A stretch of DNA of 64,000 nucleotides from positions 62,001-126,000 of the forward strand of contig JAISYS010000042.1 of NCBI GenBank assembly GCA_031269735.1, written 5' to 3'. Positions 48,800 to 58,835 of this stretch are shown here, one piece after another (position 1 is the first letter of the stretch; each line of letters begins with the position of its first letter). The position numbers and the translations under genes were made by a program. The notes beneath the pieces were generated by a model, which ran no database searches, was not told the DNA's origin, and was given only the letters and a program-made list of their open reading frames with translations. This DNA comes from Candidatus Endomicrobiellum cubanum. GTDB lineage: Bacteria > Elusimicrobiota > Endomicrobiia > Endomicrobiales > Endomicrobiaceae.

Positions 48800-49498
48800 T
48801 CATACCAATCTTCTTAAATCATACGTAGAATTGCACACTCCTATATAACCCTCCATAAATTTCAAATAGATATTACGAAGCTTTAATCCTTGCTCATCAA
48901 CATCCAAATCCATAACATTATGATAATTTAATCTTTTACTTATTTTTGTAGGAATACAAGCTATCATGTCAGTTTTCCACACATATACTTCACTGTATTC
49001 TTCATACTTATTAATTAAATTTGATTTCGACACTGGCTCGTAATTTTCATCACAAAATGTTCTAATAACATCAATTAAATAAAAATTATTAACGAAGTAT
49101 CCTTTACAAAACATAGGTAACAAAACATCTTCTGGAATCAACTTCACAATTAAATTACAAATTCTATACAAATCGTATGCCTTTTTAACATAAAAAATGC
49201 ACTTTGCTGGAACATACGGAGAATAAAACCCATTTTTGAGAGAATAAAACATCTCTTCTCTTTCATTTCTAGGTATCAAGCCTTTAAAATCTATATTAAA
49301 ATCAAAAAACTGTTTAGAAACTTCTGTTCTATACAAGATAGCTTTAGCCACTTCGTCACAATTTATCATATCTACCCATTTATTAAAATCTTCTTGTGTA
49401 GCTCTAAATGGATGATTTTCTTCCTGAATAAACTTACCTCCTATAACGTATATAGCATAATCTACAATCCTAGATGCTCTTATACTTAATTTATGCAT
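48800..49498 (-). CDS. hypothetical protein
   Basis: Intact ORF. Confidence 0.55.
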   Translation of the reverse strand: MHKLSIRASRIVDYAIYVIGGKFIQEENHPFRATQEDFNKWVDMINCDEVAKAILYRTEVSKQFFDFNIDFKGLIPRNEREEMFYSLKNGFYSPYVPAKCIFYVKKAYDLYRICNLIVKLIPEDVLLPMFCKGYFVNNFYLIDVIRTFCDENYEPVSKSNLINKYEEYSEVYVWKTDMIACIPTKISKRLNYHNVMDLDVDEQGLKLRNIYLKFMEGYIGVCNSTYDLRRLV

Positions 49499-49510
49499 AT
49501 ATCTCTACCT

Positions 49511-49996
49511 TTACTTAAATTTCATATTAAACAATTTTTCCAAGACATGCTTTACTCTAACTTCATGTATAGCTTTATTCGTATATTTAGCCGCATCATA
49601 TTTGGCTATCCAAGTATCTGGCGTATCCCCTGTATATTCCCGACGGTTAAAAGAGATAGGGGGCCTATTGTACTTTTCAAGCGGTAGATTATCTAAAATA
49701 TATTGATTCCAAGTTATATTTGAATGATAAAAGAAACTAGGTAATATTAAGACAGGTAAAAACCCTATATCTAAATAACCATTTTTTTCTTTCACATTAA
49801 CAAAGGTTGTAATCACACTTAAATAATTTACATATTGCTGTAAGGAATAATCATTATTACATGAATAGATGTGATGTCGTTCATCATATTCATATTCAAC
49901 TTCCTTTTTATCTTTCAGTAAAACTCTAAAATTATCATAATAAAATGTTTTCATTTTCGTTTTCCACCTTCCATGTATGCAAAGGCCTATTTGCAT
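49511..49996 (-). CDS. hypothetical protein
   Basis: Intact ORF. Confidence 0.5.
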   Translation of the reverse strand: MQIGLCIHGRWKTKMKTFYYDNFRVLLKDKKEVEYEYDERHHIYSCNNDYSLQQYVNYLSVITTFVNVKEKNGYLDIGFLPVLILPSFFYHSNITWNQYILDNLPLEKYNRPPISFNRREYTGDTPDTWIAKYDAAKYTNKAIHEVRVKHVLEKLFNMKFK

Positions 49997-50576
49997 AAAC
50001 TAAATCTAATAAGTCTATTATATCGGTGCTATAGCCATTTATATATCCGTTTATAATAAAATTACCGTTATGAACATGTAATATTATCTTATCGTCTCCT
50101 TCTTTTGGCTCAACACTATACGCAGCATTATTTGGTGTAAATATGTTTATTACAAACTTAAATTTCTCTATTATTTTCTTAGTAACAAAATGCTCTCTTT
50201 GTAATACAACATCAAATCGTTGCTCTCTATTTAATTTTTCCTCAACAGGAAACTTTTTTCTAGCTAATGTGTATAAATCATTATAGCTTATTAAATTTGG
50301 ATATTCTTTACCCATATTATCACAATTTGTTCGGATAAAAAAGTAATCTTCCTTTGGTACAGTCAAAATCCACTCTACACCTTTTGGGTTTAGCAAAACT
50401 GCAACTTCATCCGTAACAAAGCACTTAAGCTGTATTTTTCTTATTTCACAAAATGAAAGTAAGTTATTAACCGCTTTTCTTAAATCTAAATGGTATGTCT
50501 CACTTCTATGCTCATAAGACTCCACCTTTGGCAATAGAAGTAAGCCATCGTCTGCATATCCATACATGATTTTCAC
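49935..50576 (-). CDS. hypothetical protein
   Basis: Intact ORF. Confidence 0.5.
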   Translation of the reverse strand: MKIMYGYADDGLLLLPKVESYEHRSETYHLDLRKAVNNLLSFCEIRKIQLKCFVTDEVAVLLNPKGVEWILTVPKEDYFFIRTNCDNMGKEYPNLISYNDLYTLARKKFPVEEKLNREQRFDVVLQREHFVTKKIIEKFKFVINIFTPNNAAYSVEPKEGDDKIILHVHNGNFIINGYINGYSTDIIDLLDLVYANRPLHTWKVENENENILL

Positions 50577-50974
50577 TCCATTCCTAAATAAATGCCATTC
50601 AAATGGTCTAATTCATGAGATATAATTCTTGCTATAATATACTCTGCAATAAAATAAAATAACTCTCCTTTCTCGTTAAAAGCTTTAACTACAAGAGAAG
50701 TAGGTCTAACTTTGTAAACTCTAATACCAGGTCTAGAAATACAAGATTCTTTACATAAACAAAACCTACTTTCTTTTAATAACATTGGATTTATAAATAT
50801 CAAGTCAGGATTACGCAATCTAAATATACGCAAAGGCACACCTAGCTGTATAGCTGATAAACCAATTCCTTTGTTAAATTTTTTCATTTGTATAATTAAA
50901 TCTTTTGGTATGTTTTCTAACTGAACTTCTTTACTTATCAAAGATAAAATAGTTGTATCGGTTATTATACTCAA
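50573..50974 (-). CDS. def: peptide deformylase
   Basis: GIGLSAIQLG, ESCISRPG, ISHELDHLNGI. Confidence 0.85.
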   Translation of the reverse strand: MSIITDTTILSLISKEVQLENIPKDLIIQMKKFNKGIGLSAIQLGVPLRIFRLRNPDLIFINPMLLKESRFCLCKESCISRPGIRVYKVRPTSLVVKAFNEKGELFYFIAEYIIARIISHELDHLNGIYLGME

Positions 50975-50975
50975 T

Positions 50976-51449
50976 TTATAAAATAAGCCTCACTAATCCA
51001 TAAACCACAACACAACTGAATACTATTAAGGCAATACTGTGAAACCTTTTAGTATACCAATTATTAATCATATCCTCATTCAAACAAACTAAATGCGTAA
51101 CATTTGTGATAGCCACCCTGTTTTGATGATGACCTAATTTACCATACAAAACTACCCTGTCGCCAAAAGATATATTACCATTCGGATTAAATATAGTGTT
51201 AAACATCTTAGGCTTTAAATGAACATCAATTGCATTATCTAACTTCCACACATCTTTAACTTCAGGATATATCCCTATAAAATTACCTGTAACCTTCATT
51301 TTTCGTCTTTTAGTAGTATTTATCATATCTACTAATGTGAAACTTCGTTTCTTCAAAAATATACGCATACTTAAAGTCAAAATATAAAATATTATTAAAG
51401 ATATTAAAGACCCCGCTACATATAAATGCACAATTTCTATAAAAATCAT
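50976..51449 (-). CDS. hypothetical membrane protein
   Basis: N- and C-terminal TM segments. Confidence 0.55.
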   Translation of the reverse strand: MIFIEIVHLYVAGSLISLIIFYILTLSMRIFLKKRSFTLVDMINTTKRRKMKVTGNFIGIYPEVKDVWKLDNAIDVHLKPKMFNTIFNPNGNISFGDRVVLYGKLGHHQNRVAITNVTHLVCLNEDMINNWYTKRFHSIALIVFSCVVVYGLVRLIL

Positions 51450-52438
51450 AGCAAACCACCCTTTTTTACTTTCAGGATAGTATTTGCGAGCCTTTTAATA
51501 TCCTCGAAAACAAGCCTCTCGCTACTAACAGTTGTATTTAACGAATCAAGCACTAAAGAAGTTTCTTTTCGTTTATCTATATCGTATTTTGACAAAAGTA
51601 CAATATTTGTTACATCACGCGAATACACCGATTCAGTATTCAATACAAAAATCTTATCCATTAGTATAGCTTGTTTTATCACAGCTATATCAACATCTTC
51701 AAAAATATTTACTAATTCTCCAGCTATAGCTAATTCTATAGCTGTTCTAACTGTAAGGTAACCAGGCTCATAATCAACATACTCTTCCATTTTTACAAAC
51801 AGTTTTGACTTATATATAAAATCTAGCACTTTCTCGTTATTCGCAAAAACATCCGTAATATACCTCTGTGCTATATTCACTTCCGGATTTATTGCAAACT
51901 TGTCACGCATAGGAGAGATAACTTGTGTAGAAAATCCATATTGCGAACGCCTGATATCACATTGCACATAATTTCCCTTAAATTTTGGTTCTCTGGTGTC
52001 TGGGTCAAATAATCTTATATGTGCAACCCTTCTCATCTTATCTACACAAGTTAAATCTGCCCATTGCGCTTTTTGAGAGGATTGGAAGCTAACATCGGAA
52101 CAAAAAACTACTGCGTTTAATACTACATCTCCTTCTGCTATATCCTTAAAACAAATAGTACAATTATTATCCACATCTTTCGAAAATAACTTTATACTCG
52201 AAGTTTTAGAAAGCACATTTATTTTGGATAACTCAGTAAAAGTATTTATAAAAGTAACAAGGCTTCCTTCTAATAAATCTTGTCTATAAGTAACAACAAC
52301 TTCTTTATCTACAAACTTCAAAGCTTCTCCATATGAATTTACCATATAAGCTTCGATGGTGTCGTCTATTCCAACTTTCATTAAGTCAACATTTTCATCT
52401 AAAGCTTTGATGTATTCAATTTTCGTACAAATTGACAT
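51446..52438 (-). CDS. hypothetical protein
   Basis: Intact 330-aa ORF. Confidence 0.6.
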   Translation of the reverse strand: MSICTKIEYIKALDENVDLMKVGIDDTIEAYMVNSYGEALKFVDKEVVVTYRQDLLEGSLVTFINTFTELSKINVLSKTSSIKLFSKDVDNNCTICFKDIAEGDVVLNAVVFCSDVSFQSSQKAQWADLTCVDKMRRVAHIRLFDPDTREPKFKGNYVQCDIRRSQYGFSTQVISPMRDKFAINPEVNIAQRYITDVFANNEKVLDFIYKSKLFVKMEEYVDYEPGYLTVRTAIELAIAGELVNIFEDVDIAVIKQAILMDKIFVLNTESVYSRDVTNIVLLSKYDIDKRKETSLVLDSLNTTVSSERLVFEDIKRLANTILKVKKGGLL

Positions 52439-52443
52439 TGTAA

Positions 52444-52767
52444 TTACTCCTCTTTGTAATCCTCAGTGACATACACATAAAATTTTTGGTCTATTATATA
52501 TATTACGCTACAAACTAAACTAAACCCCATACAGGCTAACAAAAATGTTAATTTTTGTAAACTGGCCGCCATTACCATTATTATTAAAATACACGCCAAA
52601 CTTGCTATCTCAAACCCTATTAAAACCTTAATATCTATACTTTTGCCAACAACACGTAACATAAATAAAATTCGTGCAATTAAAGCAATAAATATACTAA
52701 AACCGAAACCCAATAAAACTATCTGAATTATTGTAATTAACGGAAACCACCTAAACACCCAATTCAT
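52444..52767 (-). CDS. multi-TM hypothetical protein
   Basis: Three to four hydrophobic segments. Confidence 0.55.
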   Translation of the reverse strand: MNWVFRWFPLITIIQIVLLGFGFSIFIALIARILFMLRVVGKSIDIKVLIGFEIASLACILIIMVMAASLQKLTFLLACMGFSLVCSVIYIIDQKFYVYVTEDYKEE

Positions 52768-52927
52768 TTACTAACTTCATAAATGCTTGCTCATTTTCTA
52801 TAAATTCGGGGTTTAATTTCATTTCTAAATCCATAACCAAATCTCTAGTCTCTAATAATTCATTTTCATCTGGTTTATTTATTAGCATGAAAACTAAAGC
52901 CGTTATCAAAATAAGAACAGCATCCAT
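52751..52927 (-). CDS. small single-TM protein (58 aa)
   Basis: Manual translation MDAVLILITALVFMLINKPDENELLETRDLVMDLEMKLNPEFIENEQAFMKLVNELGV; fills a gap. Confidence 0.6.
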   Translation of the reverse strand: MDAVLILITALVFMLINKPDENELLETRDLVMDLEMKLNPEFIENEQAFMKLVNELGV

Positions 52928-52930
52928 GAA

Positions 52931-53245
52931 TTACACCCCCTTTACCCAAAATCTATCAACATCTAACAACTCCTCTACGCTTTTCACCGTAACTACTTCA
53001 TCCTTGCTAAATAAAATGTCTATATTGTATAACTTTAATAACTTTTGAAGGGTTAAAGGTGATTTATCAATAGTTTTATCTAGCTGTACAACCTTATCGT
53101 TCATCTCTATCAAAACTCGTAAAGTTCCAGGTTCCAATATTGACATAATTATAGGGAATTCATCACCTGGACTTCGTATCCTAATACACGGATACTGTGC
53201 TTTTACTTTTTCATGTTGAAAATCTTCACCCAGCGAAAGTCTCAT
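52931..53245 (-). CDS. hypothetical protein
   Basis: Intact ORF. Confidence 0.5.
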   Translation of the reverse strand: MRLSLGEDFQHEKVKAQYPCIRIRSPGDEFPIIMSILEPGTLRVLIEMNDKVVQLDKTIDKSPLTLQKLLKLYNIDILFSKDEVVTVKSVEELLDVDRFWVKGV

Positions 53246-53729
53246 TTATCTCGTCCTTTACGCTCTTATAATAAGGAACTATACGCAATCCTAAATAATA
53301 CAAGGCTATTGGCGGACACACAAAACACAAAGTAAATTGTAAAAATCCACAAGACAGCATCAAAGAAATATCAAAAGCGTTAATCATGTAACAAATATAA
53401 AATACAACAATCGCTACAAACATTCCCACAGCACTTAATATAACTAAGTCAGGAAGTATTGCAAACGATAATAAAATAAGAGATACAACTCTAAATAAAG
53501 CAAGCACTAAAAAGGCTATAATACTTATCGTAAATACAGGAGACCTCTGATACAACATTTTTCTCAAATATAATATATTGTAAAAAGGCAATAATACTTT
53601 AAGCATAGTTATAGTGGAAGTATTTACTGCAAGCACCTTCTGTACCCTGAGTATCAGAAAGATTAAGGGGCCAAAAAGTACCCCATACACAACTAAGGAA
53701 AGTATAATAACACTTATGACATCAGACAT
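53226..53729 (-). CDS. multi-TM hypothetical protein
   Basis: At least four hydrophobic segments. Confidence 0.6.
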   Translation of the reverse strand: MSDVISVIILSLVVYGVLFGPLIFLILRVQKVLAVNTSTITMLKVLLPFYNILYLRKMLYQRSPVFTISIIAFLVLALFRVVSLILLSFAILPDLVILSAVGMFVAIVVFYICYMINAFDISLMLSCGFLQFTLCFVCPPIALYYLGLRIVPYYKSVKDEINETFAG

Positions 53730-53732
53730 ACT

Positions 53733-54401
53733 TTACCACCCTTTCAAGACATCTAATCCAGAAGTCTTAACTTCTACTTCTTCTACTTCTACTTCTACCT
53801 TCTCTTCTACTGGGTTCAAAATGTCACTAAAATCGATGTCATCATTCCACTTTTCCCATAACTCTTCAGATACAGGTTCATTGGTTTCTTGTATCATTTC
53901 TTTACTCTCCTTAAATAATTTATCATACTCAAATGACTCTGTAAAAAACTTATGCCACGATAGACTGTATTCATTCAATATTGACATACTAAACCTTACT
54001 GAAAGTCTAATTTGCATATCTACTTTCAACAACTTCCTAAAATCAAGTGTTGTTGATATTACATGTATAATACCTGATAAAACTTCCAAATCTTCTTCTA
54101 ATTCTTCCATAGAATCCAATAAATCTAAAAATAATCCAAGTATATTTATTGGAACTGGAGCATTCTCATAAAAATACAATGCCGCTTTCTTCTTAAATGT
54201 ACCAGCAATCATATTTCTGAGCATACCTATGTCTTTATTATATAAATCATATAAAACTACAGCTTGGTCATATAAAGACCTGTGTATATAAAAATATTTA
54301 TTAAACTTATCCTCTAAAACCATAGTATTCGTATATGTTGGAACATACCTAGTATCACTATAAACTAACATTCTAACATTTTCCTCTTTTCTATTGCCCA
54401 T
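53733..54401 (-). CDS. hypothetical protein with acidic VE-repeat tail
   Basis: PVEEKVEVEVEEVEVKTSG, encoded by a short CTTCTA-type repeat tract. Confidence 0.55.
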   Translation of the reverse strand: MGNRKEENVRMLVYSDTRYVPTYTNTMVLEDKFNKYFYIHRSLYDQAVVLYDLYNKDIGMLRNMIAGTFKKKAALYFYENAPVPINILGLFLDLLDSMEELEEDLEVLSGIIHVISTTLDFRKLLKVDMQIRLSVRFSMSILNEYSLSWHKFFTESFEYDKLFKESKEMIQETNEPVSEELWEKWNDDIDFSDILNPVEEKVEVEVEEVEVKTSGLDVLKGW

Positions 54402-55138
54402 AAAATAGATAACAATTGCTTTGGAGAAGTAGCTTGTGTAAACAAATAATAAGCATAATTTATTGTATAAGCATCAACCTTTTGTACTAATTTATCCCTA
54501 TATGACTTATTTGACAAATAATTAAGCTTTTCCTCAAACAACATGTACATGTATCGTCTCATACTATAAAAAGCTATGTCTATACCTATATCTTCCTCTA
54601 ATGTGCTATATAGCTTCCACGCATACCGCATATCTTGTAATAAGAACAGTCTTAATACTTGCCTAGCATAAACTTTATTTACACTTAAAAATCTACTTGT
54701 TATATCTTTATAGGATATATACTCTAAACCTTTTAGACTATCAAGTGCTTTCTCCAAATCATCTGTCTTTGGGCCCACTCTTTTATAAAGTTCATTCATT
54801 GCTTTCTTTTCAAACAAAACTGGAAATTCTTCTATTAAGCGCATGAATTTATCCCAATCAGAAATATCACTAATTTCTAAACTAGGATACTTCAACAAAA
54901 GACTTTGTAATGTGTTTACATCCAAAAATATTGTCACATCTAAATATTCCGGAATAAACCCATCCTCTAAACACTTATTTACCTCTGCTATTGATTTACC
55001 TAAAATGTATATTGTCCAGTCTCCCTTTAATTTTGGTGCTAAATAGGGTAAAATTGTATAAAAATCCTCAATGTCATTATACACATAATCTGCACCATAC
55101 ATTTTTACTGCTTTTGTTAATCGCTGAAACTTTACCAT
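54365..55138 (-). CDS. hypothetical protein
   Basis: Intact ORF. Confidence 0.55.
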   Translation of the reverse strand: MVKFQRLTKAVKMYGADYVYNDIEDFYTILPYLAPKLKGDWTIYILGKSIAEVNKCLEDGFIPEYLDVTIFLDVNTLQSLLLKYPSLEISDISDWDKFMRLIEEFPVLFEKKAMNELYKRVGPKTDDLEKALDSLKGLEYISYKDITSRFLSVNKVYARQVLRLFLLQDMRYAWKLYSTLEEDIGIDIAFYSMRRYMYMLFEEKLNYLSNKSYRDKLVQKVDAYTINYAYYLFTQATSPKQLLSILWAIEKRKMLEC

Positions 55139-55503
55139 TATCTTAACTCTAATGGTAACTGCATTATCAAATCCATTTCCTCTTTTTGTTGAGCTAGTAA
55201 TTTCCTCACACGATGTAAAGCATCCTCCCCTTCAAAAAACACATAAGAATCAATATAAGTGTCATAAACGTCGAGAGAGCATAAATCAGGATACATTTTT
55301 TGAAATTCTAATCTCTCCAATCCTAGAATATCCTGAATAGGAATTTCATTTTTTCCAGCATACACAATTTTTACTGGAATACCGTCCTCATCATAAATAA
55401 TATCATCGTAAGCAAAATCGTCATCGTCAAATAATTCTCGTCTTTTTTTGTAAACAGCAACAATATCCTGACAATATTGCTGAATAAACTCAGTCATTAT
55501 CAT
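55138..55503 (-). CDS. hypothetical protein
   Basis: Intact ORF. Confidence 0.5.
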   Translation of the reverse strand: MIMTEFIQQYCQDIVAVYKKRRELFDDDDFAYDDIIYDEDGIPVKIVYAGKNEIPIQDILGLERLEFQKMYPDLCSLDVYDTYIDSYVFFEGEDALHRVRKLLAQQKEEMDLIMQLPLELR

Positions 55504-56272
55504 TAGTATGCAAACTCCTTTCTTTTATCTCCCTCTCTTTATATGCCGAATAAGCTATAACTTTTTCCAAAAATTGAAGGGAAGATACTATCATAATGTC
55601 ATTATCAAGAGCTATTTTTGTCTTATCATGGTCTTTTGTGTGCGGTTCCTTTATTAAATAATCAACTTCAGTTTTTCTTTTACCAATGTCTATAACATTT
55701 ACATAATTACCATAATCTTTGTTTATTGCCGCTATAAAATCACTACGATTATTAAAGTTATTTATAGAACCACTAATCATAACCTTAACTACCTTACCAA
55801 CCAATGGAACTCTAGTCTCAAAAAATGTAGAAACATACAATAAAATGTCTGCGTAGTGCCTTAAATCTTGAGGACAATAATGAGAGTACAAAAACTCACT
55901 CATTGTTCTACAAGGCCCAGTTAGTTTACGCCAAACTTTGTCATATCCTTGTATCATAGCGAGCTCTCCGATTTCCCACAAATACAATTCTGGCTTTTGT
56001 CCAAACAAATACGGAATTATTTCTATATGTGAAGTTAAATTATACTGCTCTATATAACTTAACGCTGTTTTTGCGCCTATATTTTTTATCTTAAACCATT
56101 TAACCAACTTATTTATTTTTTCTGCCATATGACCTTTACATTTATTATTACTGCATTTACGAACAGTTAAATTTTCATTATCTACCATGTCACCCCCACA
56201 ATAAGGACAACTCAACCAAATATTCAATTTTAACCAACTTGGAATTTTTTCATTTCTTTCTGTCGCTATCAT
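55490..56272 (-). CDS. LigA C-terminal-like protein (C4 zinc finger, HhH-like, BRCT) without adenylation domain
   Basis: CPYCGGDMVDNENLTVRKCSNNKCKGHMAEKINKLVKWFKIKNIGAKTALSYI ... KVMISGSINNFNNRSDFIAAINKDYG (BRCT-like). Confidence 0.65.
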   Translation of the reverse strand: MIATERNEKIPSWLKLNIWLSCPYCGGDMVDNENLTVRKCSNNKCKGHMAEKINKLVKWFKIKNIGAKTALSYIEQYNLTSHIEIIPYLFGQKPELYLWEIGELAMIQGYDKVWRKLTGPCRTMSEFLYSHYCPQDLRHYADILLYVSTFFETRVPLVGKVVKVMISGSINNFNNRSDFIAAINKDYGNYVNVIDIGKRKTEVDYLIKEPHTKDHDKTKIALDNDIMIVSSLQFLEKVIAYSAYKEREIKERSLHTNDND

Positions 56273-56739
56273 ATAAACATATCCTTAAAAGTTATAATAT
56301 TTTGTACCAATATACCTAGCTCAATCGTATCAGGCTCTCCTTTTAACAACTCAGCTAATTTTGCTCTGTTTACTGTAAAATATGGGCCAAATTTATTATA
56401 TACATCATTAAACTTTTCTTCTAGTGAAGTCATCCGATATACTGGAGTAAATGCTCCAGGAAAACTAAATACAGGAAATAAAGAATACGTATCTTCTTGT
56501 TTATCATATAAACAAGACACAAATCTTCGTTTACTTATATTTAATACATAATCCAAAGTTGAATATAGATGTAAAGATTGAAAAATTTTCTCGTCACGCA
56601 CAATTTTTCCTTCATGCATCATATCCACTCCATTACTACAACTTAATCTTACTAAATCTGGGTGACTTTGTCTTTTGAATGTGTACTGCGTCTTATCTAA
56701 AGTAGAACATTCAAGCACTTTTGCAATAAGATGCAACAT
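56269..56739 (-). CDS. hypothetical protein
   Basis: Intact ORF. Confidence 0.5.
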   Translation of the reverse strand: MLHLIAKVLECSTLDKTQYTFKRQSHPDLVRLSCSNGVDMMHEGKIVRDEKIFQSLHLYSTLDYVLNISKRRFVSCLYDKQEDTYSLFPVFSFPGAFTPVYRMTSLEEKFNDVYNKFGPYFTVNRAKLAELLKGEPDTIELGILVQNIITFKDMFI

Positions 56740-58145
56740 TAAACCCGCCTACCCCCTCCCGTTGCTGTACTTATATTATAATCAAAAGACGATATACGTC
56801 TTCTTTCCTCATCAAGAATCATATCTATATAAACATACGGTTTATCTGTGTATACTACTTCAAAATCGTTAGACCTTTCATGTTGTAATAAAGCTTGAGT
56901 TACTACAAAATTTATAAACTGTAGTCTTATCACAATTAAAGTCGTACCTTCATCGTAGTATACTTCTACACCTTGTGTTAGATTAGCCATCACATACAAT
57001 GTCATCTTTATTAACTTTTTATTTATCTTACGTGATAAACTATCGTAGAACTTATCTAAATCGCTTTTGAATGACAGCACATTACTCTCAAATAATTGTC
57101 TAAATAAATTCGGACTGTTCCTTAACTCTCCCCAATCATACATAAACTCGCTACATAAACGTTTAGCGCAATAAGCATCTACAAAATCAAATTTACCCCT
57201 CCTCATAGTAAAAAATCCTAATTTATATAAAACAGAAGTTTGCCCTATCTTATTAGGCAAATCTGTGAACACAATACCATTATTTCTTATTATATACCTA
57301 AATACATATTCCATTGTATCACTGTACACATAGTTAATAGGGTATTTTCCATCTTTATAACACTGCGCAACGATACTGATTGGATACATTTGCTCACCTT
57401 GTGCAACAAAATTATAAGTCCCGACTTCGTCTAAAAAATACGCTATTTGTGGACTGACATCAGCCTTTGCAACTCCCAATAACGTATTATATTTTACATC
57501 TACGGATAAATCCTTTACCCCTGCTGGTCTCTTGTTAGATACCCCACAACCCACGAAAAATGCAAATTCTATCTCTTTTTTACAATTACCTATTAGGGTT
57601 GAATAAAACCCTAACAATTCCTCTGCAACACCCTCAAATACTCGCAAACTTAAAACATCCATAATCGGTTTATCATAAAAATCAAATAAAAATACAATTT
57701 TAATTCCAGTTTCTATATATTTTCTTTTTATATTACTAATTATATGATGTAGTAACTCTTGTCTTGATGAAACTTTACACGTAAGTAATCCAACTCTAGT
57801 GAATTCTGGTTCCAAAATTGTTTTATACATTTTTCTTTTTAGGTCATAAGTAGCCTCATAATCAAAACCTACACGAATTTTGGGTCTGGTGTATAAAGAG
57901 TAAGAAGAAAAATCTATCATGTATACATCATAGGATTTAAGAGACGCAACTTCGCTTTCTATATCAGTTCCTTCAAAACTACTAACATTACCTAAAAAGT
58001 ATTCCCTAAACATACTAATTAAAGTTGTATATCCAAACCTAACTGGCCTATTAAATACACACCAAGTATTTTCTTTTATCATCTCCAGCATTAATCTAGT
58101 TCTATCTATAAAAATACCACTAGTTCCAAATTTACCATTATTCAT
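56739..58145 (-). CDS. degenerate paralogue of the DUF1703 AAA-ATPase/PD-(D/E)XK family
   Basis: VFNRPVRFGYTTLISMFREYFLGN and IVFLFDFYDKPIMDVL align with the 16841 protein, but the P-loop Lys and Walker B Glu are lost. Confidence 0.7.
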   Translation of the reverse strand: MNNGKFGTSGIFIDRTRLMLEMIKENTWCVFNRPVRFGYTTLISMFREYFLGNVSSFEGTDIESEVASLKSYDVYMIDFSSYSLYTRPKIRVGFDYEATYDLKRKMYKTILEPEFTRVGLLTCKVSSRQELLHHIISNIKRKYIETGIKIVFLFDFYDKPIMDVLSLRVFEGVAEELLGFYSTLIGNCKKEIEFAFFVGCGVSNKRPAGVKDLSVDVKYNTLLGVAKADVSPQIAYFLDEVGTYNFVAQGEQMYPISIVAQCYKDGKYPINYVYSDTMEYVFRYIIRNNGIVFTDLPNKIGQTSVLYKLGFFTMRRGKFDFVDAYCAKRLCSEFMYDWGELRNSPNLFRQLFESNVLSFKSDLDKFYDSLSRKINKKLIKMTLYVMANLTQGVEVYYDEGTTLIVIRLQFINFVVTQALLQHERSNDFEVVYTDKPYVYIDMILDEERRRISSFDYNISTATGGGRRV

Positions 58146-58829
58146 TTACTGTGGCACCTCTTTAATGCTTGTAATAACTTTTGCTCCCCCATATTCAATT
58201 ATAGTATACTCTATCACTATATTACCATTATCCTTTAACTGTACCCATCTAGTTGGATGCATAGACATAAAGGCATACTGCCCATCAGGTAACTCACATC
58301 TAATGTACAATTGCATACCATGAGGTGGTACTTTGTCGAAATCCACATTTTCTTTGAAAGTTGCTGCAGAGTAATCCGTGTAATTACCTGTATCAGTTAT
58401 CTGGATAGCTTTACCCCCCACCCACGTCATATTTTCCAACTCTCTATACTCATCACTAGCAGCATCAAAAATCTTATCGTATATAGCCTTAAGCTCTACT
58501 TCTTGTACTGCTTTCGCATCTTCTATTAACAATTGGGCAGGTGTTTCTTGTGCCTGATGGTACTCTATCTCATCTCCTGTATACCCAACTGCTCTCAATT
58601 GCTCTACCTCTTCTGGAAAATACTCAAAATACCATACTATAGGGTCTTCTTCAACAGGCACCTCTTCCACCTCTTTTGCTTTGAAAAATCTCAAAGATAC
58701 CGCAAAAATCACAACCACAAAGATACCAGCTATAATTAGAATTACTAACTTCTTATTTAACCTGCTAGGTTCTTTATCAATTGATTCCTCTTCCATTGAT
58801 TGATTATACTCTTCTCCTTGTTTTAACAT
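58146..58829 (-). CDS. membrane-anchored hypothetical protein
   Basis: Single TM LVILIIAGIFVVVIFAVSL, then an acidic linker and soluble domain. Confidence 0.6.
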   Translation of the reverse strand: MLKQGEEYNQSMEEESIDKEPSRLNKKLVILIIAGIFVVVIFAVSLRFFKAKEVEEVPVEEDPIVWYFEYFPEEVEQLRAVGYTGDEIEYHQAQETPAQLLIEDAKAVQEVELKAIYDKIFDAASDEYRELENMTWVGGKAIQITDTGNYTDYSAATFKENVDFDKVPPHGMQLYIRCELPDGQYAFMSMHPTRWVQLKDNGNIVIEYTIIEYGGAKVITSIKEVPQ

Positions 58830-58835
58830 ATAATA

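Noticed and set aside
53755-53815. CTTCTA-like tandem repeat as a regulatory repeat or CRISPR-like array
   Set aside because: It is coding: encodes the acidic VEVEVEEVEVK tail of 53733..54401.
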